A stretch of DNA of 64,000 nucleotides from Gordonia pseudamarae (lineage in GTDB: Bacteria; Actinomycetota; Actinomycetes; Mycobacteriales; Mycobacteriaceae). The translations under genes were made by a program, and so were the position numbers. The notes below the pieces were generated by a model, which was given only the letters and a program-made list of their open reading frames with translations, ran no database searches and was not told the origin of the DNA. Within the stretch, counting starts at the first letter, position 1. Each line of letters opens with the position of its first letter. The DNA lies in the NCBI RefSeq assembly GCF_025273675.1, contig NZ_CP045809.1, positions 3,844,001-3,908,000 of the forward strand, written 5' to 3'. Of this stretch, positions 26,698 through 34,800 are shown piece after piece.

Positions 26698-27726
26698 GTG
26701 TTGAAATCTGCCAGCAGACGGACCGGTGTTCGCACGCGCGGCAAGCGCGCAGCGGCCATCGCGGTGGTCGCGGCCCTGATCCCGCTCGCCGGCGGAGGCA
26801 TCGCGCAGGCCGCGCCTCAGAAGGCGGCGAAGGTCGAGGCCAAGGTCCAGGTCGACAAGCAGGAAGTGACGGTGTCCGTCTACTCCCCGTCGATGGACAA
26901 GGTCATACCGGTCACCGTGCTGACCCCGCACGATCAGAGCAAGGCACGCTCGGTCTTCTACCTGCTCAACGGTGCCGGTGGCGGCGAGGACGGCGCCACC
27001 TGGAACGCCAAGACCAAGTACAAGCAGTACTTCAAGAACAAGAACGTCTTCGTGGTCACCCCCATCGGTGGCGCGTTCTCCTACTACACCGACTGGCAGA
27101 AGGACGACCCGAAGCTCGGCCGCAGCAAGTGGCAGACCTTCCTCACCAAGGAACTCCCGCCGATCATCGACGCGAATTTCAAGACCACCAAGGTCAACGC
27201 GATCGGTGGCATCTCGATGGCCGGCACCAGCGTTCTGAACATCGCGATCGCCGCGCCCGGGCTGTACAAGTCGGTGGCCGGCTTCAGCGGCTGCGCCAGA
27301 ACCAGTGATCCGCTCGGCCAGGAATACATCAAGCAGGTCGTGGAGGTTCGCGGCGGCGGCGACATGACGAACATGTGGGGCCCGCTCACGGGCGCCGGCT
27401 GGCGCAAGAACGACCCGTACCTCAACGCGGCCAAGCTCCGTGGCACCAAGATCTACCTCACCACCGGAAGCGGGCTCCCCGGTAAGCGCGACGGTCTCCA
27501 CGATCAGCCCAAGGGCAACGCATTGGTCTGGGCCGACCTGCTCATCGTCGGCGGTGGTATCGAGGCCGCGGCCAACCTGTGCACGCATCAGATGGTCGAC
27601 AAGCTCAATCAGTTGAAGATCCCGGTCAACGTGGACTTCCGTCCCACCGGTACCCATTCGTGGGCCTACTGGGAAGGCGACCTGCACCGCACCTGGCCCA
27701 AGCTCGCCAAGGATCTCGGCGCCTGA
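26698..27726 (+). CDS. Secreted mycolyltransferase / antigen-85-type esterase
   Basis: This is an alpha/beta-hydrolase of the antigen 85 (FbpA/Cmt) family, which transfers mycolic acids onto trehalose and arabinogalactan outside the membrane. The precursor is about 342 aa with signal peptide ending GGGIAQA before APQKAA. Core segments are YLLNGAGGGEDGATW, FVVTPIGGAFSYYTDW, nucleophile motif GGISMAGTS and C-terminal His in GTHSWAYWEGDL. The frame is open further upstream; GGAG at 26689-26692 points to GTG 26698 (5 nt) or TTG 26701 (8 nt), and an ATG at 26653 lacks an RBS. The presence of this family implies a mycolate outer membrane. A strong terminator follows. Confidence 0.88.
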   Translation: MLKSASRRTGVRTRGKRAAAIAVVAALIPLAGGGIAQAAPQKAAKVEAKVQVDKQEVTVSVYSPSMDKVIPVTVLTPHDQSKARSVFYLLNGAGGGEDGATWNAKTKYKQYFKNKNVFVVTPIGGAFSYYTDWQKDDPKLGRSKWQTFLTKELPPIIDANFKTTKVNAIGGISMAGTSVLNIAIAAPGLYKSVAGFSGCARTSDPLGQEYIKQVVEVRGGGDMTNMWGPLTGAGWRKNDPYLNAAKLRGTKIYLTTGSGLPGKRDGLHDQPKGNALVWADLLIVGGGIEAAANLCTHQMVDKLNQLKIPVNVDFRPTGTHSWAYWEGDLHRTWPKLAKDLGA

Positions 27727-27737
27727 ATCACCACCGC

Positions 27738-27771
27738 ACACAAGCCCCGGCCGCACGGCCGGGGCTTGTGT
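27738..27771 (+). terminator. Hairpin terminator after the mycolyltransferase gene
   Basis: A perfect 15-bp stem (ACACAAGCCCCGGCC at 27738-27752 with its complement at 27757-27771) closes a GCAC loop. It begins 11 nt after the stop codon. No long U-run follows. Confidence 0.8.
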
Positions 27772-27836
27772 CGTTCACGGGCCGGCCGGACGCCCGGAGT
27801 AGGTTGGTGAGGGCCACCTTGATCAAAGGAGTACAC

Positions 27837-28364
27837 ATGATGTTGAGAAGGCCCCTCGCGGCCGCCGCCATCGCCGGTGCCGCCGTCCTGGGTGTTGCCG
27901 CGTGCTCGGACGACGACAGTTCGAGTGCCACTTCAACGACGACTGCCGTATCGCAGACCGTTTCCGAATCCGATGCGACCACTCCTACATCCGACAGCGA
28001 CACGGACACGCTCTCCGAGCTCACCGAGCAGAGCGCGCAGACCATTCTGCGCACCGCCGTATCCGACGAGACGAGTGCCGACGACCTCAAGAAGGTCGTC
28101 GACTCCGGCAACCCGGCCGTGATCGGCACGCTGCAGGCTTTCGCCAAGGCATCGAACGCCGCCGGCTACACTCCCGAGGTGTACACCGTGTCCAAGGTGA
28201 GCGTCAGCGGCGACACGGCCACCGCAACGGTGGCGGTGAAGAGCCCCCACGCGCCGATGCCGGTGGATGTGGAGCTGACGTACGCCAAGGTCGACGGCTC
28301 CTGGAAGCTGAGTTCCGAAGCGATCAACATGCTGACCTCGTTCGCCCAGCAGTACAGTCGCTGA
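27837..28364 (+). CDS. Lipoprotein, low-molecular-weight antigen MTB12-like
   Basis: The 175-aa precursor starts MMLRRPLAAAAIAG with a type II signal peptide and lipobox GVAAC, so the mature protein is lipid-anchored on the outer face of the membrane. A Ser/Thr/Asp-rich linker (residues about 24-60) leads to a compact domain LKKVVDSGNPAVIGTL...KVSVSGDTATATVAV...YAKVDGSWKLSSEA. The last pattern resembles the C-terminal domain of mycobacterial MTB12/CFP-2. RBS AAAGGAG precedes the ATG by about 5 nt. The function in the cell is not known. Confidence 0.75.
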   Translation: MMLRRPLAAAAIAGAAVLGVAACSDDDSSSATSTTTAVSQTVSESDATTPTSDSDTDTLSELTEQSAQTILRTAVSDETSADDLKKVVDSGNPAVIGTLQAFAKASNAAGYTPEVYTVSKVSVSGDTATATVAVKSPHAPMPVDVELTYAKVDGSWKLSSEAINMLTSFAQQYSR

Positions 28365-28373
28365 CCCTACGGT

Positions 28374-28420
28374 GAGATTGCCCGGCCCGACCTTCTCCTG
28401 GATCGGACCGGGCAATTCTC
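28374..28420. terminator. Bidirectional hairpin between convergent genes
   Basis: GAGATTGCCCGGCCCGA (28374-28390) pairs with TCGGACCGGGCAATTCTC (28403-28420). It follows the lipoprotein stop by 9 nt and overlaps the stop of the glycosyltransferase on the other strand, so it can serve both genes. Confidence 0.75.
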
Positions 28421-30542
28421 ATACCGCCTTGCGTTCGGGCAGCACCGGGATGCGCATCGCGAGTTCGGGGTCCCAACCGGACTTCCGGTCGGGTGCCGCC
28501 ACCTCCGCCGGGCGCTCGTCGGCCCGCCGCGCGGCACGATCGGCGGTCTCGGCACAGTGTGCGATTTCGGCAGCGTCTGCGGTTTCGGCGCGCGGTGGTG
28601 CCGACGCCGGTTTATGAACACGCATAGTCCCGCGGGGGGTGACGTGCCATTCGTGGTCGCCCATGAGTTCATTGAGCTGGGCGATACGGGCTATCAGGTT
28701 CTTCCATTCGGTGTACAGCGGCGCGGCGAAAACCAGGTACCAGGCAAACCACTTCGTGCGCGCACGGATATCGGGTGCGGCCAGCTTCCAGGCGAACATC
28801 AGCTGTACCGGCCCGGCCGACAGCGTGTAGAGCGTCGTGAGCAGAAATATGGGAGTCGCCCACGACAGGTGGTCATCACGCCACAATACAAACAGCAGGA
28901 CGCCGAAGACCATCGGCGACACCCACGGGTTCACCTCCCGCCATCCGAACAGGACCAGCATTCCGACGCGTTGTCTCATCCCGATCGTCCGGCTGGTCAC
29001 GACCGACGACAACTGACGTACCGAAACCTGAAACCAGCCCTGTGACCATCGCATTCGCTGCCGCCACAGCGCGGCCATGGTGACCGGGGCGAGTTCGCGG
29101 CTGAGCAGGTCCGGATCGCTCACGATCGTCGAACCGCGCAGCAACGAACGCAGCGACGCATCGATGTCCTCGGTGAGGCGGTCTGCCCGCATCCGCACCT
29201 CGTGAAGCATATCGGTGCGCCAGAATCCGTTGGATCCACCGAAAACGCCGAAGCCGTGGAGCCGCGCGCGCCCCGGGTGGCTGACCGCGTAGATCTGTTC
29301 GAACTCCACTGCCACCGCGCGGGCCACGTACGATTCGTTCCCGTTCCGGATCACACAGTGCCCTTGGACAACGTCCGCGCCGTCGGCTATCCATCGCCAC
29401 GCCCGGGTGAACGAATCCGGGGCCGGGTGATGGTCGGCGTCGAAGACTCCCACGAACTCCCCGACGGCCACGCCGAGAGCCGCGTTGACGTTCTGGGCCT
29501 TGGACGTACTGTCCTCGACCTTGAGGAGCATCAGTTCCGGATGCTTGCGCGCCAACGCCCGAAGCTCCGTCTCGACGGGCAGATCCACGGGCGTGTTGTA
29601 CGCCAGGATCACCTGCAACTCGCCGGGGTACTGCTGCCCGAGTACGTGCCCGAGAGTCTCGACGATGGTGTCGGCCTCATTGGGCAGATAGGCGGCCACC
29701 ACCGCCGTCGCGGTCGGTGCCGGAATGTCGGGCATCGCGGGAAGCCTGGGCCGAGACAGCGCGCACAACGTTTCCGCCCAGATCAGTAGGGCCGTGAAAC
29801 CGAGGGCGATGACGATGCCGATGTACGCGTAGCCGGACAGATCGACACCGTGGGAGTACGCGAGACGCAAGACGGCGTACGGCCCGAGGATACTCACCGA
29901 CAGCGTGAAGAGAATCTGGACCGGCAACCGTAGCCGGGCCGGCAGCCCCCGCCACGCCTTGCGCGTACGCTGTGGGCCCAGGCAGACCAGGTCGCGGCGC
30001 GCCATCGAACGCCGTGCCGCGCCGAGCGCCGTCTCGACAGCCTCGTCGACCTCCTGCCGTGTGACCTCGCTGCCGATCCGCGAATAGCCGGCACCCAGCA
30101 CGATCCGGTGCACCGTCCCGTCATCGAGCACCCAGGACGTACCGGTCAGGGTCCGGCAGATGTCGCCCACGCGGGCTCGCAGCCGAGCAGCGCCGGGCGC
30201 ACTCATGAGGGCGACCACCGAGTGACTGTCCTGATCGACCCAGGCCACCTCCAAGGCGATCAGCCCTGCCACGACCTCGTGATGCAGCGTGTCGACCAGC
30301 AGCCTCAGCAATTCGGGCTCTCGTGGGTTCCCGTACTCGTTGCAGTCGCCCAGCGTGATCGTCACCAGGAACTGCGATCTGCCCCGCCTGTGCGCGTTCA
30401 CCACCATCGGACGCCCGAAATGCGCGACCAGCGCCTCGGCGACCCTGACCTCGGAACCGTCGCCGGCAGGCTGAAGAGGCCCATCCGGCAATGCATGCCG
30501 CGGCGTCGATACTCCGGCCGCGTTCGGAACCGCTTTATCCAT
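28419..30542 (-). CDS. Membrane glycosyltransferase family 2 with N-terminal degenerate GGDEF-like domain
   Basis: The 707-aa processive-type GT2 enzyme (cellulose/hyaluronan synthase-like) has the catalytic motifs DAD (368-370), TED (457-459) and QRMRW (495-499). Two transmembrane segments (about 205-260) precede the catalytic domain and several follow it (about 520-620), which fits synthesis of a polysaccharide and its export across the membrane. Residues about 50-180 look like a worn GGDEF fold (VTITLGDCNEYGNP..., VAWVDQDSHSVVALM, RIVLGAGYSR) without the GGDEF signature, so it cannot be a cyclase but might bind a ligand. The C-terminal 70 residues are Ala/Glu-rich. ATG 30542 follows GGGG about 7 nt upstream. 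The 300-bp region upstream (30543-30844) has no gene and contains the terminator of the next gene. The polymer made is unknown. Confidence 0.82.
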   Translation of the reverse strand: MDKAVPNAAGVSTPRHALPDGPLQPAGDGSEVRVAEALVAHFGRPMVVNAHRRGRSQFLVTITLGDCNEYGNPREPELLRLLVDTLHHEVVAGLIALEVAWVDQDSHSVVALMSAPGAARLRARVGDICRTLTGTSWVLDDGTVHRIVLGAGYSRIGSEVTRQEVDEAVETALGAARRSMARRDLVCLGPQRTRKAWRGLPARLRLPVQILFTLSVSILGPYAVLRLAYSHGVDLSGYAYIGIVIALGFTALLIWAETLCALSRPRLPAMPDIPAPTATAVVAAYLPNEADTIVETLGHVLGQQYPGELQVILAYNTPVDLPVETELRALARKHPELMLLKVEDSTSKAQNVNAALGVAVGEFVGVFDADHHPAPDSFTRAWRWIADGADVVQGHCVIRNGNESYVARAVAVEFEQIYAVSHPGRARLHGFGVFGGSNGFWRTDMLHEVRMRADRLTEDIDASLRSLLRGSTIVSDPDLLSRELAPVTMAALWRQRMRWSQGWFQVSVRQLSSVVTSRTIGMRQRVGMLVLFGWREVNPWVSPMVFGVLLFVLWRDDHLSWATPIFLLTTLYTLSAGPVQLMFAWKLAAPDIRARTKWFAWYLVFAAPLYTEWKNLIARIAQLNELMGDHEWHVTPRGTMRVHKPASAPPRAETADAAEIAHCAETADRAARRADERPAEVAAPDRKSGWDPELAMRIPVLPERKAV

Positions 30543-30777
30543 TCTAATTCCCCGACCCCCTGTGATTTCACGCAGATTTCATCGTGGAGTCATCAACTCT
30601 GTCCACAGCCTTGACATCAGCCAAGAATCCCCACTTAGCTTGATTAACAACGACTTTCAGAGCAGATAGCCGTCAGCCGAAAGTCTAGCGACAGCCACCC
30701 CGAGCCGCCATTCGAGGAATACATATACCCACCTTGAACACTTCCAACGCAGCAATGTGAGCACCATCACCACGGAC

Positions 30778-30819
30778 GAAAGAAAAATCGGCGCCCGAGT
30801 CAGGACTCGGGCACCGATT
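30778..30819 (-). terminator. Rho-independent terminator after the small A-domain-like gene
   Basis: On the minus strand a 15-bp stem with one mismatch (AATCGG-GCCCGAGT type, 30786-30800 with 30805-30819) closes a 4-nt loop and is followed by TTTTTCTTTC. It begins 25 nt after the stop at 30845. It separates this gene from the glycosyltransferase. Confidence 0.85.
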
Positions 30820-30844
30820 GAGAAAACGGGGAACGCGGCGAGCG

Positions 30845-31165
30845 TCAGCTGACGACGCGCAGACCGCCGTGGGCCGGCGGGTCGAGATGCCGTCCGAGCC
30901 ATACGGCCGCGTCGTTGATCCGACGGGCGCAGGAGAGATCACGCCCGCTGAGATTGGGCACGCAATGCATAAGTGCGGCGGCGAACGGAGACCCTCCCGA
31001 CATCCCGTAACGCTCCAGCACGGTGCGGTAGTCGACGATCCGCTCGTCGAGTTCGCGATAGGTGATCGCCTGGCCATCGAGACGCACCGCTACCAGACTC
31101 GGCGTAGTCCGGGCGCGCTGATGGATATCGGTGATCACATCCCGAATCTCAGGATCGTTGTACAT
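30845..31165 (-). CDS. Small protein resembling the N-terminal start of an NRPS adenylation domain
   Basis: The 106-aa product starts MYNDPEIRDVITDIHQRART. Residues about 20-60 (PSLVAVRLDGQAITYRELDERI) match the beginning of NRPS adenylation domains including the A1 motif, but the similarity then fades and no ATP-binding, acyl or phosphopantetheine motif exists. The C-terminal half (SGRDLSCARRINDAAVWLGRHLDPP) is unlike A domains. An AGGAGG RBS lies 6 nt before the ATG at 31165; the frame continues upstream without similarity. It has its own terminator and lies downstream of mbtH behind another hairpin. It may be a conserved accessory protein of the NRPS locus or a relic; I do not recognise a named family. 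Confidence 0.65.
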   Translation of the reverse strand: MYNDPEIRDVITDIHQRARTTPSLVAVRLDGQAITYRELDERIVDYRTVLERYGMSGGSPFAAALMHCVPNLSGRDLSCARRINDAAVWLGRHLDPPAHGGLRVVS

Positions 31166-31348
31166 GTCACCCTCCTCGTCTGCGCAAAGTCCGCCACAGC
31201 CGTGGCCCTTCAGATGGGGGTCCATCCCCAGGATCCGGGACCGAAATTTCCTGCTCTCTACTGTGCCTTACGATCGGTGCTTCATCAATAGCTACAGCGG
31301 GTTTTGTAACAAATTCGTATCGGACGCTTGTTGCTGGTGAGATGCAAG

Positions 31349-31362
31349 GTGACTGAGGTCAC
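31349..31362. promoter_or_regulatory. CRP/GlxR-like site in the 400-bp region between mbtH and the small gene
   Basis: GTGACTGAGGTCAC (31349-31362) has the GTGA-N6-TCAC form of CRP-family sites. About 40 nt further up on the minus strand is a -10-like TATAAC (31401-31406), and next to it the palindrome CCCCAG-AA-CTGGGG (31415-31428). These could form the control region of the small gene at 30845-31165. The rest of 31166-31503 contains nothing I can name. Confidence 0.4.
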
Positions 31363-31503
31363 TCGTGTGACAGGTGGGGCAGCAGGGTCGATGTCGAAGT
31401 GTTATATTTCACGCCCCCAGAACTGGGGACAGCGAGAATGTAACGCAGGTGTAACAGGATCCCGGCACACTGCCCGATCACACCCACCTACTCGCGGCAC
31501 GAC

Positions 31504-31544
31504 GAATCGCCCCGGGCCTACACGAGCGGCCGGCGGGGCGATTC
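31504..31544 (-). terminator. Hairpin terminator behind mbtH / end of the NRPS operon
   Basis: GAATCGCCCCG (31504-31514) pairs perfectly with CGGGGCGATTC (31534-31544), with GGCC/GGCC pairing possible inside the loop. It starts about 20 nt past the mbtH stop on the minus strand. Confidence 0.7.
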
Positions 31545-31565
31545 ACGCATGACGGAACGCGCCCG

Positions 31566-31790
31566 TCAGCTCTGTGCTTTGTCGGCCTCCATGGCGTCGA
31601 TGAGGCTCTTGGGCCGCAGGTCCGTCCAGTTCTCTTCGACGTACTTCAAGCAGGCCTCACGGCTCTCCTCGCCGAACACCTTCGTCCAGCCGGCCGGGAT
31701 GTCGGCAAAGGTCGGCCACAACGAGTGCTGGTTCTCGTCGTTGACCAGCACGAAGAAACGGCCGTTCTCGTCGTCAAAGGGGTTGGTCAT
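31566..31790 (-). CDS. MbtH-like NRPS accessory protein
   Basis: The 74-aa protein starts [20 protein letters not shown] and contains the family hallmarks QHSLWP, IPAGW and [11 protein letters not shown]. MbtH-like proteins bind adenylation domains and are needed for their folding or activity. An AGGAG RBS lies 7 nt upstream. It follows the thioesterase-ending NRPS by 51 nt in the same direction, so it is the last gene of the assembly-line operon. Confidence 0.97.
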   Translation of the reverse strand: MTNPFDDENGRFFVLVNDENQHSLWPTFADIPAGWTKVFGEESREACLKYVEENWTDLRPKSLIDAMEADKAQS

Positions 31791-31841
31791 TCACTTTCTC
31801 CTTTTCTCAGAAATACACTGTAGGGCATGTCGTGATATCGG

Positions 31842-34800
31842 CTACGCGTCCTGCTCGCCGCCACTTCTCCGCCCGGCCGCCGCATGCAGCAGCGCCCGCT
31901 CGAGCTCGGGACCGATCACCGACAGTGCCTCTGGATTGGCCAGACCAAGATGGTAGGTGTCCACCGGAACCTCGCTCACCTTGCCGGACACGTAGCCACG
32001 CCACGCCTCGGCCACCGCCGACGGATCGTCCTTGTCGGCGGTCGCCACAAACACCTGCAGGTCACCCTCGTAGTGCCGCGGCCGGAAGCCCCACAGCACC
32101 GCGCCGGCCGACGAGAAGGAATCCATCACCCGGCCCACCTCGTCCTCGGTGAACAGACCCATCGCGGCGATCTGCTGCCGGACCACGTCGACCGCCTCCT
32201 CAGGCGTGCTGACCGTCAGGTCACCGAGATCGAACAGATCACGCCAACCGCCGAGGAGGTCGGCCACCACCTCGGCCCCGTCCGGCTCGGTCCCGTCCGG
32301 CTGCGCCGGCTCCTCACCGTCGTGTGCGGCGCCGACGTCGGGGCACGTGGGTGAACCCGCAGCCGGGAGATCACCGTCGGCGGCCACCGGTGCCGTGGAC
32401 CCGGCATCGGTGGCCGAATCAGCGGTGGCCGAATCGTCCACATCCACGGCCCGGGCGTCGGCGACCGGCTCCTCAGCACCGGATACCGCCGCATCGCCCG
32501 ACTCCGGCACCACCGGAAGCGGCGCGGTATCCATGACCCCGAGGTAGGCGACCGTCTGGGCGTCACGTTGCAGCAGGGTGGCCATCGCCTGGGCGATCAC
32601 CCCACCGACCGACCAGCCCAGCAGGTGGTACGGACCGGTCGGCTGAACCCGGCGGATCTCCTCGACATACCTCGCGGCGAGTTCGTCCGCGTCGGTGCGG
32701 GTCGGTTCATCGGCGACCACATGCGGATCCTGCAGACCATAGATCGGCCTGTCCTGCAGATACGGCGCCAGTCCGCCGTAGAACCACGACAGACCACCCG
32801 CCGGATGCACACAGAACAGCGGTGCCCGGTCGCCCTGGGCGCGCAATGTCAGCAGCACTCCGTTGGCCGCGCGGGCCTCCGATTCCACCTGGAAGGCGAT
32901 CCCCCGAACCGTGGGGTCCGAGAACAGACCGGCCAGCCCGACATCGATGCCGTGGTCGGCGCGGAGCCGTTCGACGACCCGCACCGCCGACAGCGAGTTA
33001 CCGCCGAGGTCGAAGAACGACGCGGTCGCCGACACCTGTTCGAGCCCGAGTACCTGCCCGAAGACCTGCGCGACGATGGTCTCCATCGGTCCTGCGGGGG
33101 GCACGAAGCCGGCAACGAACGCCGACGGGTCGGGTTCGGGCAGTGCGCGGCGATCGATTTTGCCCGCGGCATTGAACGGCAACTCGTCCAGTGACACCCA
33201 CACCGACGGCACCATGTAGGCGGCCAGCGAATCGGCGACCTCAGCCCGCACCGCGTCGGTATCCACCGACGCGGGCGAGACATAGGCCACCAGATACTGG
33301 CCGCCGCCGGACGCCACCCCCACGGCCGCGGCGCAGTGCACCACCCCCGACGATGCCGCGATCACAGACTCGATCTCACCGAGTTCGATGCGCTGACCGC
33401 GCAGCTTCACCTGGAAATCGGTGCGGCCCAGGTACTCCAGCTCACCACCGGAACCCTGATCGGTGCGCACCCAGCGCACCAGGTCGCCGGTGCGGTAGAG
33501 CCGCTCACCCGGTGCTCCGTACAGGTCGGCCACAAATCGATCGGCGGTCAGATCCGCGCGCGAGGCATATCCGCGCGCCAGCTGCGGACCACCCACGTAC
33601 AGCTCCCCGGGGACGCCCGCCGGCACCGGATGCAGCCGCGCGTCCAGGACCCGGGCCACCGTGTACGAGGTGGGTCCGCCGATCGGCACGGCGGGTCCGG
33701 GGTCTCTCAGCGCTTCGGTGGCGGTGACGCAGATGGCGCCCTCGGTCGGACCGTACATGTTGCGGATGCGCGTGAACGGCCACAACTCATTGACCCGACG
33801 GACCAGCGCCGGTGTCACCGCCTCGCCACCGACATCGAGATGGTTCAGCCTGATCGACGAGAGCTGCCGCTCGTCGAGCACATCGAGCATCGTCGACAGC
33901 ATCGACGGCACCAGCAGCACCGCGGTCACCGAGTGCCGGGCGAATACCTCGGCCAGCGCACGCGGGTCACGCTGCTGACCTTCGGCGAGCACGACGAGGG
34001 TGCCGCCCGCGGCAATCGGACGCAGGAGCTCGAGCACCAACGCGTCGAACGTCGCTGCCGACACCTGACCGAACACCTCCCCGTCACCGTAGCCGTGGGA
34101 CGCCGCGTCATGACGCATGTGGGCGACGATGGCCCGGTGCGAGACCACCACGCCCTTGGGCCGTCCGGTCGATCCCGAGGTGAACATGGTGTACGCCGCA
34201 GCGTCGGGCGAGCGCACGAACGACTGTGCGGCGACGATCTCGGTGGCGGTCACCGATGATTCATCGTGCGCGGCCTGCAGCAGCACGTCCTCGTACACCT
34301 CGACGACCCGGACATCGCACTCGTCGGCCGCGGCCATCACCTCCGGCAGCGCATCGTCGGCGAGTACCAGCATCACGCGGGCCCCCGACGTACGCAGCAG
34401 GTACCTGATCCGCTCGGCGGGAGCAGCCGGATCCACGGTCACGAACTGTCCACCCGCGATCGAGCAGGCATGCAGCGCGCCGATCAGGGTGATCGACCGC
34501 GGCATACACACCGCGACGGCATCGTCCGGGCCGACGCCCGAGTCGGTGAGGACGGTGGCCAACTCACCGACCATCCGGTCGAGTCCGGTGTAGTCGAGCA
34601 CGACCTCGTCGGTCACCAGGGCCGCCGTACGGGGTGTCGCGGCGACCCGTTCGACGAACAGATCCGCCAACATCGCATCGTGGCGCGGCGCCACATGGGC
34701 GACACCGTGCGACCATTCGCCGAGCGCGACCGCCTGCTCGATGTCGAGGATGGGCAGGTCACCGACGGGTATCCGCGGTTCTGCGGTTGCCGACTCCAGC

